Shown here piece after piece: positions 1 through 5,425 of a stretch of DNA of 5,425 nt (position 1 is its first letter; each line of letters starts with the position of its first letter). The position numbers and the translations under genes were made by a program. The notes under the pieces are model-generated. The model was not told the DNA's origin. It saw nothing but the letters and a program-made list of their open reading frames with translations, and made no database searches. The DNA is taken from contig JANWUU010000136.1 of the NCBI GenBank assembly GCA_025057735.1, positions 1 to 5,425 of the forward strand. The letters run 5' to 3'. Origin of the DNA: Burkholderiaceae bacterium (GTDB lineage Bacteria > Pseudomonadota > Gammaproteobacteria > Burkholderiales > Burkholderiaceae).

Positions 1-175
1 CGGCCTGCCGACCGAGCCGTGAACGCGACACCGCGACCGCCGAGCGATCGCGGACCGTAATTTCCGTCTCCGTCAAGCCCGCATACGCCGCGCCGCGCCG
101 CCCTTCTACCGTGCTTCAATGGCGCGCAGGACGGCAAAACCGGCGCTGCGGCACTCGCCTCCAGACGCCGGGCGC

Positions 176-181
176 AGGAGG
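176..181 (+). promoter_or_regulatory. Shine-Dalgarno site of the tricorn protease gene
   Basis: The sequence AGGAGG, extended to AGGAGGAG, sits with 8 bases between its last G (position 181) and the ATG at 190. This is a near-perfect anti-16S match at normal spacing. It fixes the start of the long plus-strand gene at 190 rather than at another in-frame codon. Confidence 0.85.
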
Positions 182-189
182 AGACAACG

Positions 190-3100
190 ATGGGCGAAGC
201 GGGTTACCTGCGTCAGCCGACGATCGCCGGCGGCGCGATCGTGTTCGTCTGCGACGACGATCTGTGGCGCGTGGATGCCGGCGGCGGCGTGGCGCGGCGG
301 CTGACGGCTGGCCTCGGCGAGCCGTCGACCCCCGCACTGTCGGCCGATGGGCGCTGGCTTGCCTACATCGGTCGCGACGAGCAGCATCCGGAGGTGTACC
401 TGATGCCGGCCGAAGGCGGGCATGCGCGACGCATGACCTGGCTTGGCGCCGATACGCTCGTGCGGGGCTTTACGCCCGACGGGCGCATTTTGTTCGTGTC
501 CTCGCACGGACAGCCTTTTTATCGCAACTACCGCGCGTTCACGCTCGGCGTCGACGGCGGTCTGCCGGAGCCGCTGCCGTACGGGCAGGTCAATCACTTG
601 TCGTTCGGGCCGGCCGGCGCGCGGGTGATCGGACGCAACACCGCCGATCCGGCGCGCTGGAAGCGCTACCGCGGTGGCACCGCCGGCCACTTGTGGGTCG
701 ACGCCCGCGGCACCGGCGATTTCGTGCGTCTGCCGCTGCCCGGCAATCTCACCTGCCCGATGTGGATCGGCGAGCGGATCTACTTCCTGTCCGACGCCGA
801 GGGCGTGGGCAATCTCTACTCGTGCTGTCCCGACGGCGCTGACCTGCGCCGCCACACCGATCACGACGATTTCTATGCCCGCCACGCGGCCAGCGACGGC
901 CGCCGCATCGTCTACCAGTGCGGCGCCGATCTGTGGCTGTTCGATCCGGCCGCCGACCGCACACAGCGCCTGTCGATCGCCGTGCCAGGGCACCGCACGC
1001 AGGCGGCGCGCCGCTTCGTGGCCGCGGGCGACTTTCTAGCCGGCTTCAAGCTGCATCCGGAGGGCCACAGCCTGGCGATCGAGACGCGCGGGCAGTGCTT
1101 TTCCTTCGCCCTCTGGGAGGGCGCGGTGCGGCGGCACGCGACGGCGGCCGTCGGGCGCTACCGGCTGGGACAGTGGCTGGCCGACGGCACGACGCTGATC
1201 GCGGTCAGTGATGGCAGCGGCGAGGAACGCATCGAAGTGTTCGAGGGCGAGGGCGGCCGCACCCTGCCGTGGGACATCGGGCGCGCGATCGCGCTCGCCG
1301 CGGCGCCGCGCGGCCGGCGCGTGGCGATCGCCAATCACCGCAACGAGGTGCTGCTGGGCGACATCGACAACGGCGAACTGGTCCTGCTCGACCGCTCGCC
1401 GGCGGGCCGCACCGAGGAACTCGCCTGGTCGCCCAACGGCGCCTGGCTCGCCTATCCGTTTTGGACCAGCATCCGCCACTGCGCGATCAAGCTGGCCGAG
1501 GTCGCCACGCGCCGCACGGCACTCGTGACGCGGCCGGAGTTCCGCGACTGGTCGCCGGCGTTCGATCCGGCCGGGAAGTACCTGTACTTCCTGTCGCTGC
1601 GCACCTTCGACCCCGTCTACGACGCGGTGCAGTTCGAACTCAGCTTCCCGCGCGCCGCGCGTCCCTATCTGGTGGCGCTCGCCGCCGATGCGTCGCCACC
1701 GTTCGAGCCGCCGCCGCGCGGTCTGGGTGGCGCGGAGACGAAGGGCAAAGGCGACGAGCCCGCGGCGCTGCGCATCGACCTCGACGGCATCGAGGCGAGG
1801 GTGGCGGCGTTTCCGGTTCCCGAGGGCCGCTACGGCCAGATCGCCGGCGCGCGCGGCCGCGCCCTGTGGACCGTCTTCCCGATCGCCGGCGCGCACGGCC
1901 GCGGCGGGCACAAGCAGTCGCCCGGCCGCCTGGAGGCGTTCGACTTCGAGACGATGAAGGCCGAAACGCTCCTGGAACGTGCCGACCGCTTCGAACTCGC
2001 CGCCGATCACGTGACGCTGGTCGCCTACGACGGCAAATGGCTGCGCGCGCTCGACGCGACGAAGAAGCCGCCCGAGGGCAAGGATGACGAATACACGCGC
2101 GCCAGCGGCTGGATCGACCTGTCGCGCGTGCGAGTGGAAGTCGAGCCGCGCGCCGAGTGGCGGCAGATGTTGCGCGAGGTCTGGCGCCTGCAGCGCGACC
2201 AGTTCTGGGTGGAGGACATGTCCGGTGTGGACTGGGCTGCGGTCTACCGGCGCTACGAGCCGTTGCTGGCGCGCGTGGCGACGCGCTCGGAGCTGTCGGA
2301 CCTGATCTGGGAGATGCAGGGGGAACTGGGCACCTCGCATGCGTACGAATCGGGCGGCGACTACCGCAGGCCGCCTGCGGTGGCGCTCGGTTTTCTCGGC
2401 GCCGACCTGCGGCAGACCGAGGACGGTGGCTACGAGATTGCTCACATCGTGCGCGGCGATCCCTGGGAGGCGAGCGCCGATTCGCCGCTGAATGCCATCG
2501 GCGTGTTGGCGCAGGCGGGCGAACGCATCGTGGCGGTCAACGGCGTGCCGGTGTCGCGCGAGCGCCCGCCGCAGGCGCTGCTGGTCAACCAGGCCGGCCA
2601 GAAGGCGGAGCTTGCGCTGCAGGGAGCGCAGGGTCGGCGCACGGTCCTGGTGACGTTGCTCGCCGACGAGAGCCCGGTGCGCTACCGCGCCTGGGTGGAG
2701 CGCAACCGCGACTGGGTGCACGAGCGCTCCGGCGGCCGCGTCGGCTATCTGCATCTGCCGGACATGCAGTCCGCAGGGTTCGCGGAATTCCACCGCTATT
2801 TCGCCGCCGAATGCGACCGCGACGCCTTGATCGTGGACGTGCGCTACAACCGCGGCGGCCATGTGTCGCAGCTGCTCCTGGAGAAGGTGGCGCGCCGGCG
2901 CATCGGCTACGACCTGCAGCGCTGGGGGCCGCCGACGCCGTATCCGATCGAATCGCCGGCCGGCGCGGTGGTGGCGCTGACCAACGAGCATGCCGGCTCC
3001 GACGGCGACATCTTCTCGCACTGCTTCAAGCTGCTGAAACTCGGACCGCTGATCGGCACGCGCACCTGGGGCGGGGTGATCGGCATCTGGCCGCGCCACC

Positions 3101-3354
3101 GGCTCGCCGACGGCACCGAGACCACGCAGCCGGAGTTTTCCTTCTGGTTCCAGGACGTCGGCTGGGGCATCGAGAACCACGGCGTGGAGCCGGACATCGA
3201 GATCGACAATGCGCCGCAGGACGCCGCGGCCGGCCGCGATCGGCAGCTCGAGAAAGCGCTCGAGGTCGCGCTGCAGTTGGCGGCGACCGTGCAGCGGCCG
3301 CAGTTCGGCCCGCGGCCGAACCTCGCCCGCCCGCCGCTGCCGCCGCGGCGGTGA
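190..3354 (+). CDS. tri: Tricorn-type serine protease (peptidase family S41, tricorn core)
   Basis: A 1054-residue homologue of tricorn, close to the roughly 1070 residues of the Thermoplasma enzyme. In that family a hexameric cytosolic protease trims peptides released by the proteasome or other ATP-dependent proteases and hands them to aminopeptidases. Visible order: a six-bladed propeller (about 10-310) and a seven-bladed one (about 320-640), with PD40-like blade motifs such as LSADGRWLAYI (50-60), LAWSPNGAWLAY (411-422) and FDPAGKYLYFLS (458-469); the C1 helical part (about 645-725); a PDZ domain (about 728-825); and the C2 catalytic domain (about 827-1030). By family comparison the catalytic residues are Ser716-His717 in GTSHAY, Gly889-Gly890 of the oxyanion region in RYNRGGH, nucleophile Ser937 in EHAGSDGD, and Glu1000 in NHGVEPD. 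Asp938 after the nucleophile matches the residue tied to basic P1 preference in tricorn. There is no signal peptide, so it should be cytoplasmic. The tail (1036-1054) is proline- and arginine-rich. The start is set by AGGAGG eight bases upstream. No partner aminopeptidase or proteasome gene is in the window. The family call is very secure; the physiological substrate is unknown. Confidence 0.96.
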   Translation: MGEAGYLRQPTIAGGAIVFVCDDDLWRVDAGGGVARRLTAGLGEPSTPALSADGRWLAYIGRDEQHPEVYLMPAEGGHARRMTWLGADTLVRGFTPDGRILFVSSHGQPFYRNYRAFTLGVDGGLPEPLPYGQVNHLSFGPAGARVIGRNTADPARWKRYRGGTAGHLWVDARGTGDFVRLPLPGNLTCPMWIGERIYFLSDAEGVGNLYSCCPDGADLRRHTDHDDFYARHAASDGRRIVYQCGADLWLFDPAADRTQRLSIAVPGHRTQAARRFVAAGDFLAGFKLHPEGHSLAIETRGQCFSFALWEGAVRRHATAAVGRYRLGQWLADGTTLIAVSDGSGEERIEVFEGEGGRTLPWDIGRAIALAAAPRGRRVAIANHRNEVLLGDIDNGELVLLDRSPAGRTEELAWSPNGAWLAYPFWTSIRHCAIKLAEVATRRTALVTRPEFRDWSPAFDPAGKYLYFLSLRTFDPVYDAVQFELSFPRAARPYLVALAADASPPFEPPPRGLGGAETKGKGDEPAALRIDLDGIEARVAAFPVPEGRYGQIAGARGRALWTVFPIAGAHGRGGHKQSPGRLEAFDFETMKAETLLERADRFELAADHVTLVAYDGKWLRALDATKKPPEGKDDEYTRASGWIDLSRVRVEVEPRAEWRQMLREVWRLQRDQFWVEDMSGVDWAAVYRRYEPLLARVATRSELSDLIWEMQGELGTSHAYESGGDYRRPPAVALGFLGADLRQTEDGGYEIAHIVRGDPWEASADSPLNAIGVLAQAGERIVAVNGVPVSRERPPQALLVNQAGQKAELALQGAQGRRTVLVTLLADESPVRYRAWVERNRDWVHERSGGRVGYLHLPDMQSAGFAEFHRYFAAECDRDALIVDVRYNRGGHVSQLLLEKVARRRIGYDLQRWGPPTPYPIESPAGAVVALTNEHAGSDGDIFSHCFKLLKLGPLIGTRTWGGVIGIWPRHRLADGTETTQPEFSFWFQDVGWGIENHGVEPDIEIDNAPQDAAAGRDRQLEKALEVALQLAATVQRPQFGPRPNLARPPLPPRR

Positions 3355-3428
3355 AAGTAGCGTCCCCAACCGTCGGCCGAAATTTACCTGCAGCGGGCAT
3401 TCAGCCGCCGTGATGCCTATGCCTCCCC

Positions 3429-3449
3429 AAAAACGTCAGCCGCTGTACG
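3429..3449 (-). terminator. Possible intrinsic terminator for the minus-strand exported-protein gene
   Basis: Read on the minus strand, CGT-A-CAG / CTG-ACG forms a 6-bp stem with a single bulged A and a CGG triloop, followed directly by TTTTT. It begins about 68 bases past the stop of the minus-strand gene that ends at 3518, which suits a terminator between convergent genes. The stem is short and bulged, so the call is weak. No comparable hairpin with a T-run is seen on the plus strand after the protease gene. Confidence 0.3.
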
Positions 3450-3517
3450 CGTGCGAGGCTCTGGTGCGAGCAATCGCAGGCGGACGGCAATCATCGTCGC
3501 TGCACGTCGCCTCGGGG

Positions 3518-4630
3518 TCAGCGAGTATCCTCCCGCACCTGCATCTCGAGCGCACGTCCGTCTTGGCCAATCCGAAATTGCGCGCGGTAGGCGCGGTACC
3601 AACTTTGACCGCTGGAATCCGTGACACTTAGGGTCAGGGTGGCGGAGTAATACTTCTCGGTCTCGAACATGATCCGGAAAATTGCGAATGGATCATCCTT
3701 GCGGTAATCACTCGAAGGACCGCTGAAATTTAGGACCGTGACTGCTTTGGACTCCGAAGCACCAATGCTGCCCTCCAGCGGGACGCGAACGGCGAGGCTG
3801 CCCAATCGATACGCATGCGATCGGCCGACCTCGCCGCCTGCCGCAAATCCGCGAAAGGCCTCCAGGCTGGCGGGCGGCTGCGCGGGACTATCCCATCCGC
3901 CGGCTGTCAATCGCGTCAAGAGGCTGCCCGAGTATGCCCATCGCTCGCGTCCACGGTTTTGCACCGTTACGCGCAGGGCGGGGCTCACGAAAACCATGGA
4001 GCGCCCGATTGCGCCCCAGAGCATCGCCTCCCGGAGTTCAGCCTGGGTATGTGGTCTCGATTGACCGGCCGGCAAGCCACCCGAGATACGTCCTCCGCTT
4101 AACGCAAAGCCGTCGCCATCGGAGCGGGCGCGCCTCGGCGGCAACCATTCGATAGCCACGACATTCAGATCGAACGTGCCAGGCATACCGGCTTTCGATG
4201 GCTGCACGGTGACTGGCTGCCGCTTCCGCCCTCCCTGGTAAAAGATTCCACCGCACACCTCGCCACCGGGAACGGGTCGGCAATCCTCGTCGGAGGAGGG
4301 CGTCGCTTCAGCGCCACGTCCGCCGTCGGTCACCCGCTCGCCGCGACGAATCGGTGCATCGATCGGCTTAGCGTGCCGCCCGCCCTGGTAGTAGACGTTG
4401 CCGCAGATCTCGCCGCCGGGCGCTGGCTTGCAATCTTCCTCCTTCGAAGACGGGCCGCGCGTGGCGACCAAGGTCGGCCACGGCAACGCGGCTGTTTGCA
4501 AGGGCGACCGGAACGCGTGAGGGTTGCCAATCGGGGCAGCGTCTTGCGCGGCCGTGGACGCAGCGGACGCTGTGGCGATTGACGATAGGACTAGGTAAAG
4601 AGCGACTGAAATTCGGTTTACACGTTGCAT
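3518..4630 (-). CDS. Exported protein of unknown function with a duplicated Cys-X8-Cys motif
   Basis: I do not recognise this 370-residue protein. The start is placed at the ATG at 4630 because GGAGG lies five bases upstream and the protein then opens with a classic signal peptide: MQRVNR, a hydrophobic stretch ISVALYLVLSSIAT, then ASA with probable cleavage after residue 23. An in-frame upstream ATG at 4720 would bury that signal, so it is disfavoured. Residues 24-60 are Ala/Pro-rich. Two related segments follow at 62-90 and 112-140 (shared core EDC-[KR]-P-x-PGGE-[IV]-CG-x2-[FY]-YQGGR), with cysteines at 67/76 and 117/126, exactly 50 residues apart. The rest (about 150-360) is rich in beta-type strands, for example FDLNVVAIEWLP (153-164), ALRVTVQNRGRERWAYSG (218-235) and YYSATLTLSV (327-336). 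This resembles an immunoglobulin-like fold and vaguely CARDB-type domains. There are no other membrane segments. Periplasmic or secreted location is inferred. Its 3' part has lower G+C than its neighbours. It is convergent with the protease gene. The reality of the gene is fairly sure; its function is unknown. Confidence 0.82.
   Translation of the reverse strand: MQRVNRISVALYLVLSSIATASAASTAAQDAAPIGNPHAFRSPLQTAALPWPTLVATRGPSSKEEDCKPAPGGEICGNVYYQGGRHAKPIDAPIRRGERVTDGGRGAEATPSSDEDCRPVPGGEVCGGIFYQGGRKRQPVTVQPSKAGMPGTFDLNVVAIEWLPPRRARSDGDGFALSGGRISGGLPAGQSRPHTQAELREAMLWGAIGRSMVFVSPALRVTVQNRGRERWAYSGSLLTRLTAGGWDSPAQPPASLEAFRGFAAGGEVGRSHAYRLGSLAVRVPLEGSIGASESKAVTVLNFSGPSSDYRKDDPFAIFRIMFETEKYYSATLTLSVTDSSGQSWYRAYRAQFRIGQDGRALEMQVREDTR
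4211..4297 (-). repeat. Second copy of the 29-residue Cys-X8-Cys motif (coding repeat)
   Basis: This encodes residues 112-140 of the exported protein and includes DEDCRPVPGGEVCG and YQGGR. It aligns without gaps to residues 62-90. The codons differ at many silent sites, such as GGC versus GGT for glycine and CCC versus CCA for proline, so the duplication is not recent. The protein core is nevertheless kept. Confidence 0.85.
4361..4447 (-). repeat. First copy of the 29-residue Cys-X8-Cys motif (coding repeat)
   Basis: This encodes residues 62-90 of the exported protein, with EEDCKPAPGGEICG followed by YYQGGR. The offset to the second copy is exactly 150 bases. The two cysteines (67 and 76) frame a PxPGGE turn and could form a small disulfide loop in the oxidising periplasm. 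That bond is inference. Confidence 0.85.
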
Positions 4631-4635
4631 GGCAG

Positions 4636-4640
4636 CCTCC
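4636..4640 (-). promoter_or_regulatory. Shine-Dalgarno site of the exported-protein gene
   Basis: On the minus strand GGAGG is followed by CTGCC and then the ATG whose first base is 4630. The spacing of five bases is acceptable. This site decides for the internal start that yields a clean signal peptide, over the longer reading frame that begins at 4720. Confidence 0.7.
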
Positions 4641-4748
4641 GAGAACATCACGGCGCGCCTTTGGCTGGCGCATGACCCGCTGGCGCTCCAGCCGACAGCC
4701 GCTCGCATAAGTCGCAGCAATGCTTCGTGTATCGCGATCAGGTTCAGA

Positions 4749-4777
4749 TAGATACTCTGCTAGCCGACTGCCCGCAA
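4749..4777 (-). promoter_or_regulatory. Weak sigma-70-like promoter candidate for the exported-protein gene
   Basis: On the minus strand TTGCGG (4777-4772) and TATCTA (4754-4749) are separated by 17 bases. The first resembles a -35 box and the second only loosely matches a -10 box. It would give a leader of about 110 bases before the ATG at 4630. Matches of this quality occur by chance, so this only marks the best candidate in the gap. Confidence 0.2.
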
Positions 4778-4877
4778 GAGGAACGGCGGAGATGACTCGT
4801 CCCCGGTTAACCGCGCACGGTAGTCTGCAGCGCGCAGGACGATGCGGGAACGTGCTGATCCACCATAGATCGGTTGG

Positions 4878-4895
4878 CGGCGGGTGGCCCCGCCG
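4878..4895 (-). terminator. GC-rich hairpin downstream of the transporter gene
   Basis: CGGCGGG (4878-4884) and CCCGCCG (4889-4895) form a perfect 7-bp stem around the four-base loop TGGC. It lies about 45 bases past the transporter stop, next to another hairpin. No T-run follows on the minus strand, so it is not a classical intrinsic terminator. It may help end transcription or protect the 3' end. Confidence 0.3.
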
Positions 4896-4900
4896 TGCCA

Positions 4901-4924
4901 CGGGCGTTGCAAGTGAGCAACCCG
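4901..4924 (-). terminator. Bulged hairpin just after the transporter stop codon
   Basis: Arms CGGG plus TTGC (4901-4904, 4907-4910) pair with GCAA plus CCCG (4917-4924). A two-base CG bulge sits in one arm and AAGTGA forms the loop, giving 8 bp in total. It starts 15 bases after the minus-strand stop at 4940. Its position fits a 3'-end structure, but no T-run follows. Confidence 0.3.
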
Positions 4925-4939
4925 CGTCGATGAAGGGCA

Positions 4940-5425
4940 CTACCGACTGGGCGCCAAGATGGGGGCAGCGAACTGCGCCAACGCGACGCCGGCGAGCGTC
5001 ACCGCCGCCCCCAGCAGCTTGGTCGCCGTGTACGCCTCGCCCGTGGCGAGCCAGGCGATCAGCCCCGCAACCGGCGGCATCAGGTACATCAGCGGCGCCG
5101 TGCGCGCCACGCCGCGCACGCCGTTGACCCAGCCCCAGACGATCCAGCCGCCGAAGGCGGCGACGAACACGGCGTAGAACACGCCGGCCCAGATCGCGGG
5201 CGACACGGCGGACCAGTCCACCGCCAGCCCCGCCGGCGCATTCAGCAGTACGAGCGGACCGGCGCCGAGCAGGGTGGTGTAGGCCACCACGACCACGCCC
5301 CCGTGGCGCTCGAAGGCGGGCTTCGCCGCCACCGTGTACGCCGAAAACAGCGCGGCCGCCACCAGCAGCACCAGATCGCCGAAGCCGGCCCGCCACTGCG
5401 CGCCGAGCAGCTTGTCGGACAGGAA
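4940..5425 (-). CDS. EamA/DMT-superfamily transporter, C-terminal half (5' end outside window)
   Basis: The visible 161 residues run in from the window edge and end at TAG (4940-4942). The first visible residues are FLSDKLLGAQW, typical of the junction before the second EamA repeat. The frame is open through a GTG at 5371, but that GTG falls inside the first visible membrane helix, so it is not taken as the start. Five hydrophobic segments are seen at about 15-35, 44-63, 73-98, 105-126 and 134-152 of the visible part. This matches one EamA repeat, and the full family has ten helices from two repeats. Family hallmarks include PLMYLMPPVAGLIAWLATGE (111-130), the conserved end-of-repeat Pro and Gly-Glu pattern, followed by a last helix LLGAAVTLAGVALAQ. 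The protein would be an inner-membrane permease exporting metabolites such as amino acids or drugs. Its substrate cannot be told from sequence. G+C is high, like the protease gene. It lies 309 bp upstream of the exported-protein gene on the same strand, with hairpins between them, so co-transcription is doubtful. Confidence 0.9.
   Translation of the reverse strand, partial: FLSDKLLGAQWRAGFGDLVLLVAAALFSAYTVAAKPAFERHGGVVVVAYTTLLGAGPLVLLNAPAGLAVDWSAVSPAIWAGVFYAVFVAAFGGWIVWGWVNGVRGVARTAPLMYLMPPVAGLIAWLATGEAYTATKLLGAAVTLAGVALAQFAAPILAPSR

Larger units (their letters stand above)
4631..4939. other. 309-bp intergenic region between transporter and exported-protein gene
   Basis: No protein-like reading frame, tRNA or rRNA is seen here. 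Frames that cross it are shadows of the flanking genes and carry no family features. It holds the ribosome site of the downstream gene, a weak promoter candidate (4749-4777), a 10-bp palindrome CGGTTAACCG (4804-4813) and two GC-rich hairpins near the transporter stop (4878-4895 and 4901-4924). Its length argues that the exported-protein gene has its own promoter rather than depending on read-through. Confidence 0.6.

Noticed and set aside
44..51. Palindromic octamer GCGATCGC in the leader
   Set aside because: A single octamer is expected by chance in GC-rich DNA, and no second copy or promoter context supports a role.
1..60. Possible tail of an upstream plus-strand gene (stops at 20-22 or 58-60)
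   Set aside because: Too few codons are visible to tell a real C-terminus from chance, and neither short frame has a recognisable feature.
1036..3369. 777-residue open frame on the minus strand, antisense to the protease gene
   Set aside because: It is a codon-bias shadow of a high-G+C gene. The translation is rich in Arg, Ala, His and Gln with no domain pattern, while the plus strand encodes a clear tricorn protease with a strong ribosome site.
2157..3413. 418-residue plus-strand frame overlapping the protease gene
   Set aside because: It has Ala/Arg/Gly-rich composition without motifs, and it is out of frame inside the catalytic domain of a well-supported gene.
3385..3417. Weak hairpin GGCAT/ATGCC after the protease gene
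   Set aside because: It has only 5 bp with a 12-base loop and no T-run, which is not enough to call a terminator.
4631..4720. Longer N-terminus of the exported protein starting at the ATG at 4720
   Set aside because: It would place 30 polar residues ahead of a textbook signal peptide, while the internal ATG at 4630 has GGAGG at the right spacing.
4940..5371. GTG at 5371 as the true start of the transporter
   Set aside because: The frame stays open to the window edge, and the upstream residues continue a normal EamA repeat. The GTG lies within a membrane helix, so the gene is cut by the window rather than short.
4368..5396. 342-residue minus-strand frame spanning the gap and both minus-strand genes
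   Set aside because: It overlaps the transporter and the exported-protein gene in another frame. Its composition is Arg-rich and no family features are seen.

Overview
The window reads as chromosomal DNA from a high-GC Gram-negative bacterium. The main gene and the transporter have a strong G/C third-position bias, and one hand-counted line of the main gene (1261-1320) is about 85% G+C. A gammaproteobacterial or betaproteobacterial host is a guess from codon style and gene content. Nothing here (rRNA, tRNA, marker gene) fixes the taxon. No transposase, integrase, CRISPR array, RNA gene or phage gene is visible.

Layout. Positions 1-189 are a leader with no supportable gene; the first bases may hold the tail of an upstream gene. 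It ends in a strong Shine-Dalgarno site. Positions 190-3354 (+) encode a full-length, 1054-residue tricorn-type S41 serine protease with two beta-propellers, a PDZ domain and all recognisable catalytic residues. A short gap (3355-3517) between convergent genes follows. It holds a small hairpin with a T-run that could end transcription of the minus-strand gene. Positions 3518-4630 (-) encode a 370-residue secreted or periplasmic protein of unknown function. It has a signal peptide and a duplicated 29-residue Cys-X8-Cys motif. A 309-bp gap (4631-4939) holds the likely promoter and RBS of that gene and two GC-rich hairpins behind the next gene. Positions 4940-5425 (-) hold the C-terminal half of an EamA/DMT-family transporter, whose 5' end lies beyond the window.

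How they relate. The three genes do not look like one pathway. The tricorn homologue would be a cytoplasmic peptide-processing enzyme acting on products of ATP-dependent proteases. The unknown protein is predicted to be exported, and the transporter is an inner-membrane permease. The tricorn gene is convergent with the unknown gene. The transporter and the unknown gene share a strand but are separated by 309 bp and differ in base composition, so they are probably separate units. Parts of the unknown gene have clearly lower G+C (about 47-57% in its 3' part), so it may be the more recently acquired or less constrained piece.

No clearly new multi-gene system is visible. The item most worth a second look is the uncharacterised exported protein with its duplicated cysteine motif.
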